Source of the DNA: Variibacter sp.
GTDB taxonomy: Bacteria > Pseudomonadota > Alphaproteobacteria > Rhizobiales > Xanthobacteraceae
Direction: 5' to 3'
Length of the DNA: 52,789 nt
NCBI GenBank assembly: GCA_019689555.1
Contig: JADGHE010000020.1
Coordinates: 1-52,789, forward strand
Shown: piece after piece, positions 28,689-37,008 of the stretch
Numbering within the stretch: position 1 is the stretch's first letter
Layout of the letters: each line of letters begins with the position of its first letter
The notes under the pieces: model-generated
The model's database searches: none
The model's input: the letters and a program-made list of their open reading frames with translations, nothing else
What the model was told of the DNA's origin: nothing
Program-made: the position numbers and the translations under genes

Positions 28689-30059
28689 ATGGCCCGCGAC
28701 CAAGTTGACATGACTCCGATCGAAACGCGCGACGAGCTCGTCGCGTGGCTTGAGGCCGGCTGCAAACCGAAGTCGCAGTTCCGCATCGGCACCGAGCACG
28801 AGAAGTTCGCGTTCGCGCTCGAGAGCCACAAGCCCGTCCCCTATGGCGGCGAGAGGGGCATCCGCGCCCTGCTCGAGGGCATGCAGGCCCTGCTCGGCTG
28901 GGAGCCGATTCTCGACCGGGACAACATCATCGGCCTCCTCGACGTCACGAAGGGCGGCGCGATCTCGCTCGAGCCCGGCGGGCAGTTCGAACTCTCCGGC
29001 GCGCCGGTCGAGACGATCCACGAAACCTGCAGCGAACTGCTCGCCCATCTGGCGCAACTCAGGGAGGTGGCCGAGCCGCTGAAGATCGGCTTCCTCGGCC
29101 TCGGCATGACGCCGAGCTGGACGCGGGCCGACATGCCCGTGATGCCCAAGCGGCGCTACGAGATCATGACCCGCTACATGCCGAAGGTCGGCACCCTCGG
29201 GCTCGACATGATGTACCGCACCTGCACGGTGCAGACGAACCTCGACTTCTCCTCGGAAGCGGACATGGTGAAGAAGATGCGGGTCGCGATCGCGCTCCAG
29301 CCGGTTGCGACCGCGCTGTTCGCCAACTCGCCCTTCACCGAGGGCAAGCCGAACGGCTTCCTCTCGATGCGCTCGGAGATCTGGCGCCACACGGACGCGG
29401 CCCGCACCGGCATGCTGCCCTGGGTCTTCGAGGACGGCATGGGATTCGAGGCCTATGTCGACTACGCGCTCGACGTGCCGATGTATTTCCTCAAGCGCGG
29501 CGACGAATACATCGACGTCGCCGGGGAATCGTTCCGCGACCTGCTCGCGGGCAAGCTCGCCGCGCGCCCGGGGGAGCGCGCGACGCTGTCGGACTGGGCC
29601 AACCACCTCACCACGATCTTCCCGGAGGTGCGGCTCAAGCGGTACATGGAAATGCGCGGCGCAGACTCGGCGCCCTCGCGGCGGCTCGCGGCGCTGCCGG
29701 CGCTGTGGGTCGGCCTGCTCTACGACGACCAGTCGCTCGACGCCGCCTGGGACATGGTCAAGGGCTGGTCCGCCGCCGAACGGCAGAAGCTGCGCGACGA
29801 CGTTCCGCGCCTTGCGCTGCGCGCCGAAATCCGCGGCCGCACCGTGCGCGAGCTCGCCCGCGAGTGCCTCGCGCTCGCCCGCGCAGGCCTGCGGCGCCGG
29901 GCGCGGCGCGATCGGGAGGGCGACGACGAGACGATCTATCTCGAGCCGCTCGAGGCGATCGTCGAAAGCGGGGTGACGCCGGCGGAGGAGATGCTGGAGA
30001 AGTTCCACGGGCCGTGGGGCGGATCCGTGGAGCCGGCCTTCGTCGAATACGCCTATTGA
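28689..30059 (+). CDS. gshA: glutamate-cysteine ligase, plant-like
   Basis: A 456-residue ATP-dependent ligase making gamma-glutamylcysteine, the first step of glutathione synthesis. It is of the plant/alphaproteobacterial type (GCS2 family). Diagnostic stretches are FRIGTEHEKFAFAL, GGAISLEPGGQFELSGAP, TIHETCSEL, GLGMTPSW, MPKRRYEIMTRYMPKVG, CTVQTNLDFSSEADMVKK, LFANSPFTEGKPNGFLSMRS and HLTTIFPEVRLKRYMEMRGAD. ATG 28689 gives MARDQVDMTPIETRDELVAWLE, as in relatives. It is divergent from the TRAP operon across about 225 bases that hold both promoters. Confidence 0.97.
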   Translation: MARDQVDMTPIETRDELVAWLEAGCKPKSQFRIGTEHEKFAFALESHKPVPYGGERGIRALLEGMQALLGWEPILDRDNIIGLLDVTKGGAISLEPGGQFELSGAPVETIHETCSELLAHLAQLREVAEPLKIGFLGLGMTPSWTRADMPVMPKRRYEIMTRYMPKVGTLGLDMMYRTCTVQTNLDFSSEADMVKKMRVAIALQPVATALFANSPFTEGKPNGFLSMRSEIWRHTDAARTGMLPWVFEDGMGFEAYVDYALDVPMYFLKRGDEYIDVAGESFRDLLAGKLAARPGERATLSDWANHLTTIFPEVRLKRYMEMRGADSAPSRRLAALPALWVGLLYDDQSLDAAWDMVKGWSAAERQKLRDDVPRLALRAEIRGRTVRELARECLALARAGLRRRARRDREGDDETIYLEPLEAIVESGVTPAEEMLEKFHGPWGGSVEPAFVEYAY

Positions 30060-30095
30060 GGACGCCCGTCGACGCCGCGCGCGGGAGGAGCCGAC

Positions 30096-30462
30096 ATGCC
30101 GGCCTATTGGGTTGCGCGTTCGAAGATCAACGATCCCGCGGCCTACAAGAAATACGCCGACCTCGCCGGCGACATCGTCGCGCGGTTCGGCGGCAAGCTG
30201 CTGGCGCGCGGCGCGCCGCTACCAGATCATGGAGGGTCCCGAGACGTTCCACCGCTTCGTCGTCGTCGAATTTCCGACCTTCGAGCAGGCGGTGGCTTGC
30301 TTCAACTCGCCGGAATACCAGGCGGCGGCCGCCTTTCGGCGCAAGGACGGCGCCGGCGAGGTCGAGAACGTGATCGTCGCGGGCGGGGAGGCGGCGCCGC
30401 GCGGAGCCGGATCACCAATTGCTGAAGGAAAGGCGGTCCCGTTTTTGCGCCCCATGCCTTAA
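30096..30462 (+). pseudogene. DUF1330 family gene split by a +1 frameshift
   Basis: The DUF1330 fold (about 95 residues, ferredoxin-like, function unknown) is readable only across two frames. Frame one from ATG 30096 gives MPAYWVARSKINDPAAYKKY and on to FGGKLLARGA. From about base 30217 homology continues in another frame as RYQIMEGPETFHRFVVVEFP and FNSPEYQAAAAFRR. One extra C near 30216, in the run GGCGCGCCGC, accounts for the shift. As read, the first frame leaves the family sequence and ends at 30425. The GC-rich site could be a sequencing error or a real inactivation. The second frame runs to 30462, longer than usual. It lies 36 bases after gshA. Confidence 0.85.
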
Positions 30463-30509
30463 GATCGTCCTGCAATAATCAAGACAACAACTTCAGGGAG
30501 GAACGGGCG

Positions 30510-31775
30510 ATGAGCGCAGGGATGCGCGTGAGCGCGCTGGCGTGCCTTGCCACGCTGGCGCTTTCGGCGTCGGCGGCCGCCCCGGCCGCGGCGCAGTCGG
30601 GCCAACCGATCAAGATCGGCTACAGCATGGCGATGACGGGGGGCCTGGGGCCCAACGGGCAGTCCGCCTTGCTGGCGCAGAAGATCTGGGAAGAAGACGT
30701 GAACGCCCGGGGCGGTCTGCTCGGGCGCCCCGTCAGGCTCATCTACTACGACGACCAAACCAATCCGTCGACGGTGCCGGGCATCTATTCGAAGCTGCTC
30801 GACATCGACAGGGTCGACCTCATCATCGGCGGCTACGGCACCAACATGCTGGCGCCGGCGATGCCGCTCGTGATCCAGCGCAAGAAGACGTTCATCGGAC
30901 TGCTCGGACTGGGGGTCAACACCGAGTTCAGCTATCCCAACTACTTCGTGATGATCCCGACCGGGCCCAATCCGAAGGTCGCGCTGACGGAGGGCCTGTT
31001 CCAGATCGCGGCGGCGCAGAACCCGCGACCGCAAACCGTGGCGATCGTGGCCGCGGACGCCGAGTTCTCGCGCAACGCCGCCGACGGCGCCCGCGAGACC
31101 GCCAAGACCATGGGCTTCAGGATCGTCTACGATCGGACCTACCCGCCGGCGACGACCGACTTTGCGCCGATCGTCCGCGCCGTGCAGGCCGCCAATCCGG
31201 ACGTCTTCGTGATCTGCTCCTATCCCCCGGACTCGGTGGGCATGGTGCGCGCCGTTAACGAGCTCGGATTCAAGCCGAAACTGATGGGGGGCGGCATGGT
31301 CGGCTTGCAGAACACCGCGATCAAGACTGCGCTCGGGCCCATGCTCAACGGCTTCGTCAACTACGACTTCTGGCTGCCGGTGCCGAGCATGATGTTCCCG
31401 GGCGTGAAGGAGCTGATGGACAAGTACCAGGCGCGCGCCGGAGCGGCGGGCGTCGATCCGCTCGGCTACTATATGGCGCCGCAGGCCTATGCGCAGATGC
31501 AGGTGCTCGAACAGGCGATCGCCGGAACGAACAGCCTCGACGACGCCAGACTCGCCGACTTCATCCGCAAGACGACGTTCACGACGGTGCTTGGAGACGT
31601 GAAGTTCGGCAAGGGCGGCGAATGGGCGGAGTCGCGCGTGCTGCAGGTGCAGTTCCAGGGCATCAAGAGCAGCGACGTCGCCCGATTCAAGGATACGTCG
31701 ACGCAGATCGTCGTGGCGCCCGCGGAATATGCTTCGGGCAAGGTCATCTATCCGTACGCCGACGCCAAGAAGTAG
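30510..31775 (+). CDS. ABC transporter substrate-binding protein, branched-chain amino acid type (copy 1)
   Basis: A 421-residue periplasmic binding protein of the LivJ/Peripla_BP_6 class. A signal peptide spans about residues 1-29 (ending PAAAQ). The type I binding fold begins KIGYSMAMTGGLGPNGQSALLAQKIWEEDVNARGG as in amide/leucine binding proteins, with LIYYDDQTNPSTVPGIYSKLL, and a hinge around SYPNYFVMIP. GGGAGGA precedes ATG 30510. The ligand may be an amino acid, amide or aromatic acid; it cannot be read from sequence. No permease or ATPase is near. A close paralogue follows after a terminator. Confidence 0.93.
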   Translation: MSAGMRVSALACLATLALSASAAAPAAAQSGQPIKIGYSMAMTGGLGPNGQSALLAQKIWEEDVNARGGLLGRPVRLIYYDDQTNPSTVPGIYSKLLDIDRVDLIIGGYGTNMLAPAMPLVIQRKKTFIGLLGLGVNTEFSYPNYFVMIPTGPNPKVALTEGLFQIAAAQNPRPQTVAIVAADAEFSRNAADGARETAKTMGFRIVYDRTYPPATTDFAPIVRAVQAANPDVFVICSYPPDSVGMVRAVNELGFKPKLMGGGMVGLQNTAIKTALGPMLNGFVNYDFWLPVPSMMFPGVKELMDKYQARAGAAGVDPLGYYMAPQAYAQMQVLEQAIAGTNSLDDARLADFIRKTTFTTVLGDVKFGKGGEWAESRVLQVQFQGIKSSDVARFKDTSTQIVVAPAEYASGKVIYPYADAKK

Positions 31776-31832
31776 ACCGGGGCGGAACTTTCGACTTCGC
31801 GCAAGGCCGCGGACGGCCCCGTCCGCACCGCG

Positions 31833-31860
31833 AGCGCCGCGCCCCGTGCGCGGCGCTTTC
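31833..31860 (+). terminator. intrinsic terminator after binding-protein copy 1
   Basis: AGCGCCGCGC (31833-31842), loop CCCGT, GCGCGGCGCT (31848-31857), then TTTC: a 10-bp stem 58 bases past the stop. Its presence argues that the second copy has its own promoter in the remaining 100 bases. Confidence 0.7.
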
Positions 31861-31957
31861 ATGCGCGCGGTTGCGTCACCCCCCGCTCTCGGATTATCCA
31901 AGCAAGCCTAAAAGTCGGGGCCGCGCCCCGCGAAACGAAAGCAAACGGGAGGAATGA

Positions 31958-33217
31958 ATGGTCGCACCGACACGACGATGGATGATGGCGGCTGCAGCCG
32001 CTGCACTGGCGGCGGCGAGCGCGCCGGCCTTCGCGCAGTCCGGCGAACCGATCAGGATCGGATTCGGCATGGCCTTGACGGGACCGCTCTCGCCCAACGG
32101 CAAGTCGGCCCTGCTGGCGCACAAGATCTGGGAGGAAGACATCAACGCCAAGGGCGGACTGCTCGGCCGTCCCGTGAAGCTGATCTATTACGATGACCAG
32201 TCGAACCCGGCGACGGTGCCGGGCATCTACACCAAGCTGCTCGACGTCGACAAGGTGGACCTCATCGTCGGCGGCTATGCGACCAACATGCTCGCGCCCG
32301 CGATGCCGGTCGTCATCCAGCGCAACAAGAACTTCATCGGGCTTCTGGGGCTCGCGGTGAACAGCGAGTTCCACTATCCGAACTACTTCGCGATGATCCC
32401 CTCGGGGCCCGACACCAAGGCGGAGTTCACGAAGGGCTTCTTCGAACTCGCGATGGCCCAGAACCCGAAGCCGCAGACGATCGCGATCGCCGCGGCCGAC
32501 GCCGAGTTCTCGCGCAACGGCGCCGAAGGCGCGCGCGAAAACGCCAAGAAGGCCGGCCTCAAGATCGTCTATGATCGCACCTATCCGCCCGCCACGACCG
32601 ATTTCGGCCCCATCGTGCGGGCGATGCAGGCGACCAATCCCGACATCGTGGTGATCTGCTCCTACCCGCTCGATTCCGTCGGCATGGTGCGGGCGATCAA
32701 CGAGATCGGCTTCAAGCCGAAGATGATCGGCGGCGCCATGGTCGGCCTGCAGGCGACCGTGTTCAAGACCCAGCTCGGGCCGCTGCTCAACGGCATCGTC
32801 AACTACGACTTCTGGCTGCCGGTGCCGAAGATGATGTTCCCGGGCGTCAAGGAGCTGATGGACAAGTACCAGGCCCGCGCCGCGGCCGAAGGCGTCGATC
32901 CGCTCGGCTATTACATGGCGCCGTTCGCCTATGCGCAGATGCAGGTGCTGCAACTCGCCGTCGAGGGGACCAAGAGCCTCGATGACAAGAAGCTGTCCGA
33001 CTACATGCGCGCGAACACGTTCAAGACCGTGGTCGGGGACGTGAAGTTCGGCAAGGACGGCGAGTGGGAAAAGGGCCGCGTGCTCCAGGTGCAGTTCCAG
33101 GGCGTCAAGGGCAATGACGTCGCCCAGTTCAAGAACCTGTCGACGCACGTGGTGGTGACGCCGGCCGAGTACAAGTCCGGCGAACTCATCTATCCGTACG
33201 CCGAGGCCAAAAAGTAG
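31958..33217 (+). CDS. ABC transporter substrate-binding protein, branched-chain amino acid type (copy 2)
   Basis: A 419-residue paralogue of the preceding gene, with long identical stretches (GVDPLGYYMAP, YDFWLPVP, MMFPGVKELMDKYQARA, ADAEFSRN). The signal peptide is about residues 1-27 (ending APAFAQ). GGGAGGA precedes ATG 31958. The differing positions include those around the presumed ligand cleft, for example GYSMAMTGGLGPNG versus GFGMALTGPLSPNG, so the two may bind related but not identical ligands. A strong terminator follows. Confidence 0.93.
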   Translation: MVAPTRRWMMAAAAAALAAASAPAFAQSGEPIRIGFGMALTGPLSPNGKSALLAHKIWEEDINAKGGLLGRPVKLIYYDDQSNPATVPGIYTKLLDVDKVDLIVGGYATNMLAPAMPVVIQRNKNFIGLLGLAVNSEFHYPNYFAMIPSGPDTKAEFTKGFFELAMAQNPKPQTIAIAAADAEFSRNGAEGARENAKKAGLKIVYDRTYPPATTDFGPIVRAMQATNPDIVVICSYPLDSVGMVRAINEIGFKPKMIGGAMVGLQATVFKTQLGPLLNGIVNYDFWLPVPKMMFPGVKELMDKYQARAAAEGVDPLGYYMAPFAYAQMQVLQLAVEGTKSLDDKKLSDYMRANTFKTVVGDVKFGKDGEWEKGRVLQVQFQGVKGNDVAQFKNLSTHVVVTPAEYKSGELIYPYAEAKK

Positions 33218-33249
33218 CCGGAAAGCAAGCCGGCCGAAAGGCATGCGAG

Positions 33250-33288
33250 GGCGCCGCGCGCAGACGATGCCGCGGCGCCTTTTCTTTC
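33250..33288 (+). terminator. strong intrinsic terminator after binding-protein copy 2
   Basis: GGCGCCGCG (33250-33258) pairs with CGCGGCGCC (33271-33279), followed by TTTTCTTTC. It lies 33 bases after the stop codon. Confidence 0.82.
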
Positions 33289-33332
33289 TGCGCGCGGGTC
33301 TCCGCGCAGTGCACCTTCACCTGGAGCGGAGA

Positions 33333-33389
33333 GGCGCGTTCAGCACAGGAAGGCGCGTTCGGGACAGGAAGGCGCGTTCGGGACGAGGA
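33333..33389. repeat. three 19-bp direct tandem repeats
   Basis: The unit GGCGCGTTCGGGACAGGAA occurs at 33333-33351 (two mismatches), 33352-33370 (exact) and 33371-33389 (3' end altered). It sits between the terminator and the stop of the convergent metallopeptidase gene, and encodes nothing recognisable. Confidence 0.8.
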
Positions 33390-33393
33390 CGGC

Positions 33394-33819
33394 TCAGGCG
33401 ACGCGCGCCTCGATCGCCTCCATGTCGGCGTCCGAGAAGCCGAAATGGTGGCCGATCTCGTGGATCAGCACGTGGCTCACGATGGCGCCGAGCGTCTCGT
33501 CATGCTCGGCCCAGTAGTCGAGGATGGGCCGGCGGTAGAGCCAGATCATGTTCGGCATGGTGGTCACGTCCGCGTGCGAGCGGAACGGCAGGCCCACGCC
33601 CGCGAACAGGCCGAGCAGCTCGAACGGATCCTCGATGCCCATGCGGCTCAGCACATCGTCGCTCGCAAAATCCTCGACGCGAATGACGAGGTCGGCGCAC
33701 AGCGCGCGGAATTCCGCGGGCAGTCGCGCGAACTCCTCCCAGGCGATGGCCTCGATGTCTGCGAGCCCCGGCGCCTTGAGACGGCGCAAGGCGCGGAGAT
33801 CCGGCGGACTCTCGGGCAT
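33394..33819 (-). CDS. metallopeptidase family protein (zincin-like, DUF1025 type)
   Basis: A 141-residue minimal zincin of the PF06262-type family. The zinc motif is at the C-terminus: HEIGHHFGFSD, with His120, Glu121 and His124. Other family stretches are GLADIEAIAWEEFARLPAEFRAL, IRVEDFA, PFELLGLFAGVGLPFRS and PNMIWLYRRPILDYWAEH. The third ligand is probably the Asp in GFSDADME. Substrates are unknown; members often sit near housekeeping genes without a clear operon. The next gene upstream is a small membrane-protein gene 24 bases away in the same direction. Confidence 0.92.
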   Translation of the reverse strand: MPESPPDLRALRRLKAPGLADIEAIAWEEFARLPAEFRALCADLVIRVEDFASDDVLSRMGIEDPFELLGLFAGVGLPFRSHADVTTMPNMIWLYRRPILDYWAEHDETLGAIVSHVLIHEIGHHFGFSDADMEAIEARVA

Positions 33820-33843
33820 GGCGGGCGCAATCCAACTTCACTT

Positions 33844-34113
33844 TCAGCGCAGATAGGCAACGTACAGATAGATGCCCAGGGCGATGCAAGCCGCAAGGCC
33901 GAGCGCGCGGCCGATGCGGCGTCCCCACAGCTCGACGGTGTCGGGCGGGCCGTTGGGCTCGTCGTCGTTGCGGCCCGCGAAATGCGCGAGCGCGCGCCGC
34001 GCCGCGGCCGCCATCGCCGAGGCGAACAGCGGCTGCGCGCCGCCGGCCGGGCGGGCCGGCTCGCGCCGGGAGCCCGGGCCCGCGGAAGGCGGTTTGCGGC
34101 TTGCATCGCTCAT
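33844..34113 (-). CDS. small single-pass membrane protein, unknown function
   Basis: An 89-residue protein with a disordered, basic N-terminal half (Pro, Gly, Arg-rich), an Ala-rich amphipathic stretch, and one C-terminal transmembrane segment at about residues 69-87 (RALGLAACIALGIYLYVAYL). I recognise no family. ATG 34113 is the first start giving a plausible protein; a longer frame exists but reads as noise. No clear ribosome site. It may be co-transcribed with the metallopeptidase gene. Confidence 0.5.
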   Translation of the reverse strand: MSDASRKPPSAGPGSRREPARPAGGAQPLFASAMAAAARRALAHFAGRNDDEPNGPPDTVELWGRRIGRALGLAACIALGIYLYVAYLR

Positions 34114-34221
34114 GCGGTCAGCATAGGCAGGCGATGCGCAGGGGCCAATGGGCGCGAACCGGCCGGAGCCGGCAGAAGGCTCGGCCCGGCGTCGTCGGCT
34201 GGGCACGCAAGCGGGGGCACG

Positions 34222-34539
34222 ATGATCGGAAAACGCTGGCTCGTCCTGAGCGCTCTGCTCTTTGCCGTCCCTTGGGTGCTCGCGACCGCGCCGGCGCAGG
34301 CCGGCGGACCGGTGCTCGCTCTCGGCCGCCCGAACGTGGCCGGCCCGCAGGCCGCGGTCGGCGACCTGTCGTCGCAGGCTCGGCGCGAGCGGCGCCGGGC
34401 TCCGACCCGCATCGAGGTCCGCCCGCTGCGCGGCCCGCTTCACCGCGCCTGCGTGCCGGTGTTCGAGGAACGCTGGATCCCGCAGTGGGGCGGCCGCGTG
34501 CTCTATGCGAGCCAGCGCTGCTGGTGGACGGGCGGCTGA
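34222..34539 (+). CDS. small secreted protein, unknown function
   Basis: A 105-residue protein with a clear signal peptide (MIGKRWLVLSALLFAVPWVL, cleavage near APAQA, about residue 27). The mature part is about 78 residues, Arg-rich, and ends with RACVPVFEERWIPQWGGRVLYASQRCWWTGG-like composition: two Cys (77 and 100) and four Trp that could form a small disulfide-closed fold. GCGGGGG upstream is a weak ribosome site. No family is recognised. Confidence 0.55.
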   Translation: MIGKRWLVLSALLFAVPWVLATAPAQAGGPVLALGRPNVAGPQAAVGDLSSQARRERRRAPTRIEVRPLRGPLHRACVPVFEERWIPQWGGRVLYASQRCWWTGG

Positions 34540-34594
34540 ACGCTTATCGGGCGCGCGAGGCGCGTTCGCGCCGCCGAAGCGCCCGGCCCGGCCG

Positions 34595-35536
34595 TCAGGC
34601 CAATTCGCGCTCCCGCGTCGCCTGCGCGAGCACCGACTGGATGCGCGCGACCTCGGCCTGAAGCCCTTCCAGGAAAAGCTGGGCCTGCACGCTGAGCGTG
34701 CGCCGCGCCGGCTCGATGACGACGAACTCCGCGTAGTGCGGCGGATCGACGATCGGGCTGATGACGAGATCGCTGCGGCCGATATCGTTGACGCAGATGA
34801 TGCTGGGCAGCACGGCGACCCAGTCGGTGGCGGCCACGAATTCCAACGTGCCGATCATGGCGTCCATCTCGATCACGTCCTCGACCGGGATGCCGTTGGT
34901 CTGGAAATAGGTGTCGAGGTTGCGCCGGCGGATGTTCGGCGGTCCGGGCACCACGAGCTTGAGCGGCACGATTTCGCGCAGGCGCACCGGCTTGAGCGGC
35001 GAAAGGCCGCGCGCCGGACCGGACACCAGCACTTCCCGATCGCGGGCGAGCAGCCGCGAGCGCAGGCCCACCCGCCCCTCGAAGGTCGGCACCACCGCGA
35101 AATCGAGCTCTTCCGCCAGAACCTGGTCGGTGAGGACGCTGGAATAGCCCTCGACGATCTTCAGCTTGACGTCGGGATGCTCGGCGACGTAGCGCTTGAG
35201 CACGGGCGCGAGCGCCGCCCGGGTGAAGGTCGGCATCAGCCCGATGCGCAGATGGCCGGTCACGCGCCCGGCCAGCGCCCGCATCTCCTCGCTGCCGGCC
35301 TTCAGCGTCCCGAGCGCCTCGATGCAGCGCCGATAGTAGCGCATGCCCGCCGGCGTGGGCCGCACGCCCACGTTGGAGCGCTCGAACAGCTTGACGCCGA
35401 GCGTGCGCTCGAGGGCGGCGATGTGCTGGGAAATGCCGGACTGTGTCGCCGCCTCGCGCTGGGCGGCCCGCGTGAACGAGCCCTCCTCGCAGACGGCGAC
35501 GACTGCCCGGATTTGGCGCAGAGTGACTTCGGCCAT
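34595..35536 (-). CDS. LysR family transcriptional regulator
   Basis: A 313-residue LTTR. The winged-helix DNA-binding domain covers about residues 1-62 (TLRQIRAVVAVCEEGSFTRAA, then SGISQHIAALERTLGVKLFER). The effector-binding domain begins near residue 92 (GHLRIGLMPTFTRAALAPVL), with ELDFAVVPTFEG and EFVAATDWVAVLPSI. The family start (MAEVTLRQIRAVV) is at ATG 35536. It is divergent from the M24 gene across 137 bases, so it most likely controls the rightward cluster. The effector is unknown, though LTTRs of this Nac/CysB-like group often sense an organic acid or pathway intermediate. Confidence 0.94.
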   Translation of the reverse strand: MAEVTLRQIRAVVAVCEEGSFTRAAQREAATQSGISQHIAALERTLGVKLFERSNVGVRPTPAGMRYYRRCIEALGTLKAGSEEMRALAGRVTGHLRIGLMPTFTRAALAPVLKRYVAEHPDVKLKIVEGYSSVLTDQVLAEELDFAVVPTFEGRVGLRSRLLARDREVLVSGPARGLSPLKPVRLREIVPLKLVVPGPPNIRRRNLDTYFQTNGIPVEDVIEMDAMIGTLEFVAATDWVAVLPSIICVNDIGRSDLVISPIVDPPHYAEFVVIEPARRTLSVQAQLFLEGLQAEVARIQSVLAQATRERELA

Positions 35537-35673
35537 TAAAATTCCTTATGCGGTCACGCCAAACATATTATTTCATCTGCGGGCGGGGTCCAGGTACATT
35601 CAAGCCTGCTTGCAGCATTTTCGGGCTCGGACCTTTAAAGGCCGGCCGCCATCGGAGAATCCCGGAGGACTGA
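35537..35673. promoter_or_regulatory. divergent LysR / M24 control region
   Basis: 137 bases including the most AT-rich stretch of the neighbourhood (TTAAAATTCCTTATG, then CATATTATTTCATC, 35535-35578). The imperfect symmetry of TTATG and CATAT, 13 bases apart, could be an LTTR site, but no clean T-N11-A dyad stands out. GGAGGA just before 35674 is the M24 ribosome site. Confidence 0.45.
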
Positions 35674-36942
35674 ATGGGCGCGAATTTCGGCATCGCCGGC
35701 ATGGATTGGCAGCAGCGGATCAATTGGGATCGGCTGCGCGAATATCGTATCGAGCGGGCGCGCCAGATGATGAAGAAGCATGGGCTTGGCGCGCTCCTGT
35801 GCATGTACGACGAGAACTGCCGCTACATCACCGGAACCTTGACCCCGGGATGGAACCGGCTCAAGCCCGGCCTGCGCTATGCGCTGCTGTGCGGCGACGG
35901 CCGGCCGGTGCTGTTCGAGCAGGGCGACATCGGCATGCAGGTCGAGCGGCATTCCCCCTGGCTGCCGAAGGAGAACATCCGCTGGTCCTACGCCTGGATC
36001 AAGGGCGCGGCGGGCCCCGCCTCGCGGCAGCAGGTGACGAAGTTCGCCGACGCGATCGTTGACGAGATGAAGCGCCACGGCGTCTGGGGCCAGAAGCTCG
36101 GCGTCGACTTCATCGACATCAACATGATCGAGATCTTCAAGGACAAGGGGATCCACTGGGCCGACGGCATGACGCCGATGATGGAGGCCCGCGCGATCAA
36201 GAACGAGGACGAGCAGGAGTGCATGCGCATCGTCGGTGCCATCGGCGACGCCACGCACTGGGAGTGCATGAAGATCCTGCGTCCCGGCATCACCGAGAAC
36301 CAGGTCACGGCGCACCTGATGGAGTTCCTCTACTCGTTCCCCGGCATGGAGGACGTGGAGGACGTCATCGTCTCGTCCGGCCCGAACACCTGGCCGAACT
36401 GGCGCAACTTCTCCGACCGCATCATCCAGCCCGGCGACATCGTCTTCATGGACCTCGCCGCGCTCACCTGGAACGGCTACAAGTCCTGCTACTACCGCAC
36501 CTACTGCGTCGGCAAGGAGCCGACCCAGGAGCAGAAGGACACCTACAAGCAGGCGCTCGACTGGCTCTATGCCGCGATCGACGCCGTGAAGGTCGGCGCC
36601 ACGACCCGCGACATCGCGGAGAAGTGGCCGTCGGCCATGGAGACCTGGGGCTATCCGGACGAGGACCGCGCGGCCGCCAACTTCTGGGGCCACGGCCTCG
36701 GCCTTGCCCAGTACGACCAGCCGGTGATCTCGCGCATCTGGTCGCTCGACCATCCGGTCGAGATCAAGGAGGGCATGACCTTCGCGCTCGAGACCCAGCA
36801 CGGCAAGCCGTTCCGCTACGGCGTGCGCATCGAGGAGATGCTGATCGTGCACAAGGACTCGATCGAGATCGTGTCCAACTTCCCGGTGAAGGAAATCACG
36901 GTCGTCGACCCGCTGCCGGGCTACGGCGACCACGTGAGGTAA
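35674..36942 (+). CDS. M24 (creatinase/Xaa-Pro peptidase fold) family protein with a substituted metal ligand
   Basis: A 422-residue protein: creatinase N-terminal domain at about 20-165 and pita-bread M24 domain at about 180-405. Four of five canonical ligands are readable: Asp260 (VFMDLAAL), His340 (FWGHGLGLAQ), Glu373 (TFALETQHG) and Glu387 (GVRIEEMLIV). The second Asp, normally in GYxSDxTRT, is replaced: the sequence is NGYKSCYYRTY, with Cys272 at that place. It may thus be a mono-metal or non-peptidase enzyme; M24 folds also include creatinase and the DMSP lyase DddP, and N-terminal parts resemble DddP (REYR, LLCxDG). GGAGGA precedes ATG 35674. First gene of the LysR-linked cluster. Confidence 0.88.
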   Translation: MGANFGIAGMDWQQRINWDRLREYRIERARQMMKKHGLGALLCMYDENCRYITGTLTPGWNRLKPGLRYALLCGDGRPVLFEQGDIGMQVERHSPWLPKENIRWSYAWIKGAAGPASRQQVTKFADAIVDEMKRHGVWGQKLGVDFIDINMIEIFKDKGIHWADGMTPMMEARAIKNEDEQECMRIVGAIGDATHWECMKILRPGITENQVTAHLMEFLYSFPGMEDVEDVIVSSGPNTWPNWRNFSDRIIQPGDIVFMDLAALTWNGYKSCYYRTYCVGKEPTQEQKDTYKQALDWLYAAIDAVKVGATTRDIAEKWPSAMETWGYPDEDRAAANFWGHGLGLAQYDQPVISRIWSLDHPVEIKEGMTFALETQHGKPFRYGVRIEEMLIVHKDSIEIVSNFPVKEITVVDPLPGYGDHVR

Positions 36943-37008
36943 CGACCCACGAACCAGTCCCGGGCGCCGCATCTCCCCGCGGGACGCGCAGCGAGGTAGT
37001 GCAAGCGT

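Noticed and set aside
35674-36942. Naming the M24 protein DMSP lyase DddP
   Set aside because: The fold and N-terminal pattern are similar, but the second ligand Asp is absent and the loop differs; not enough for that function.
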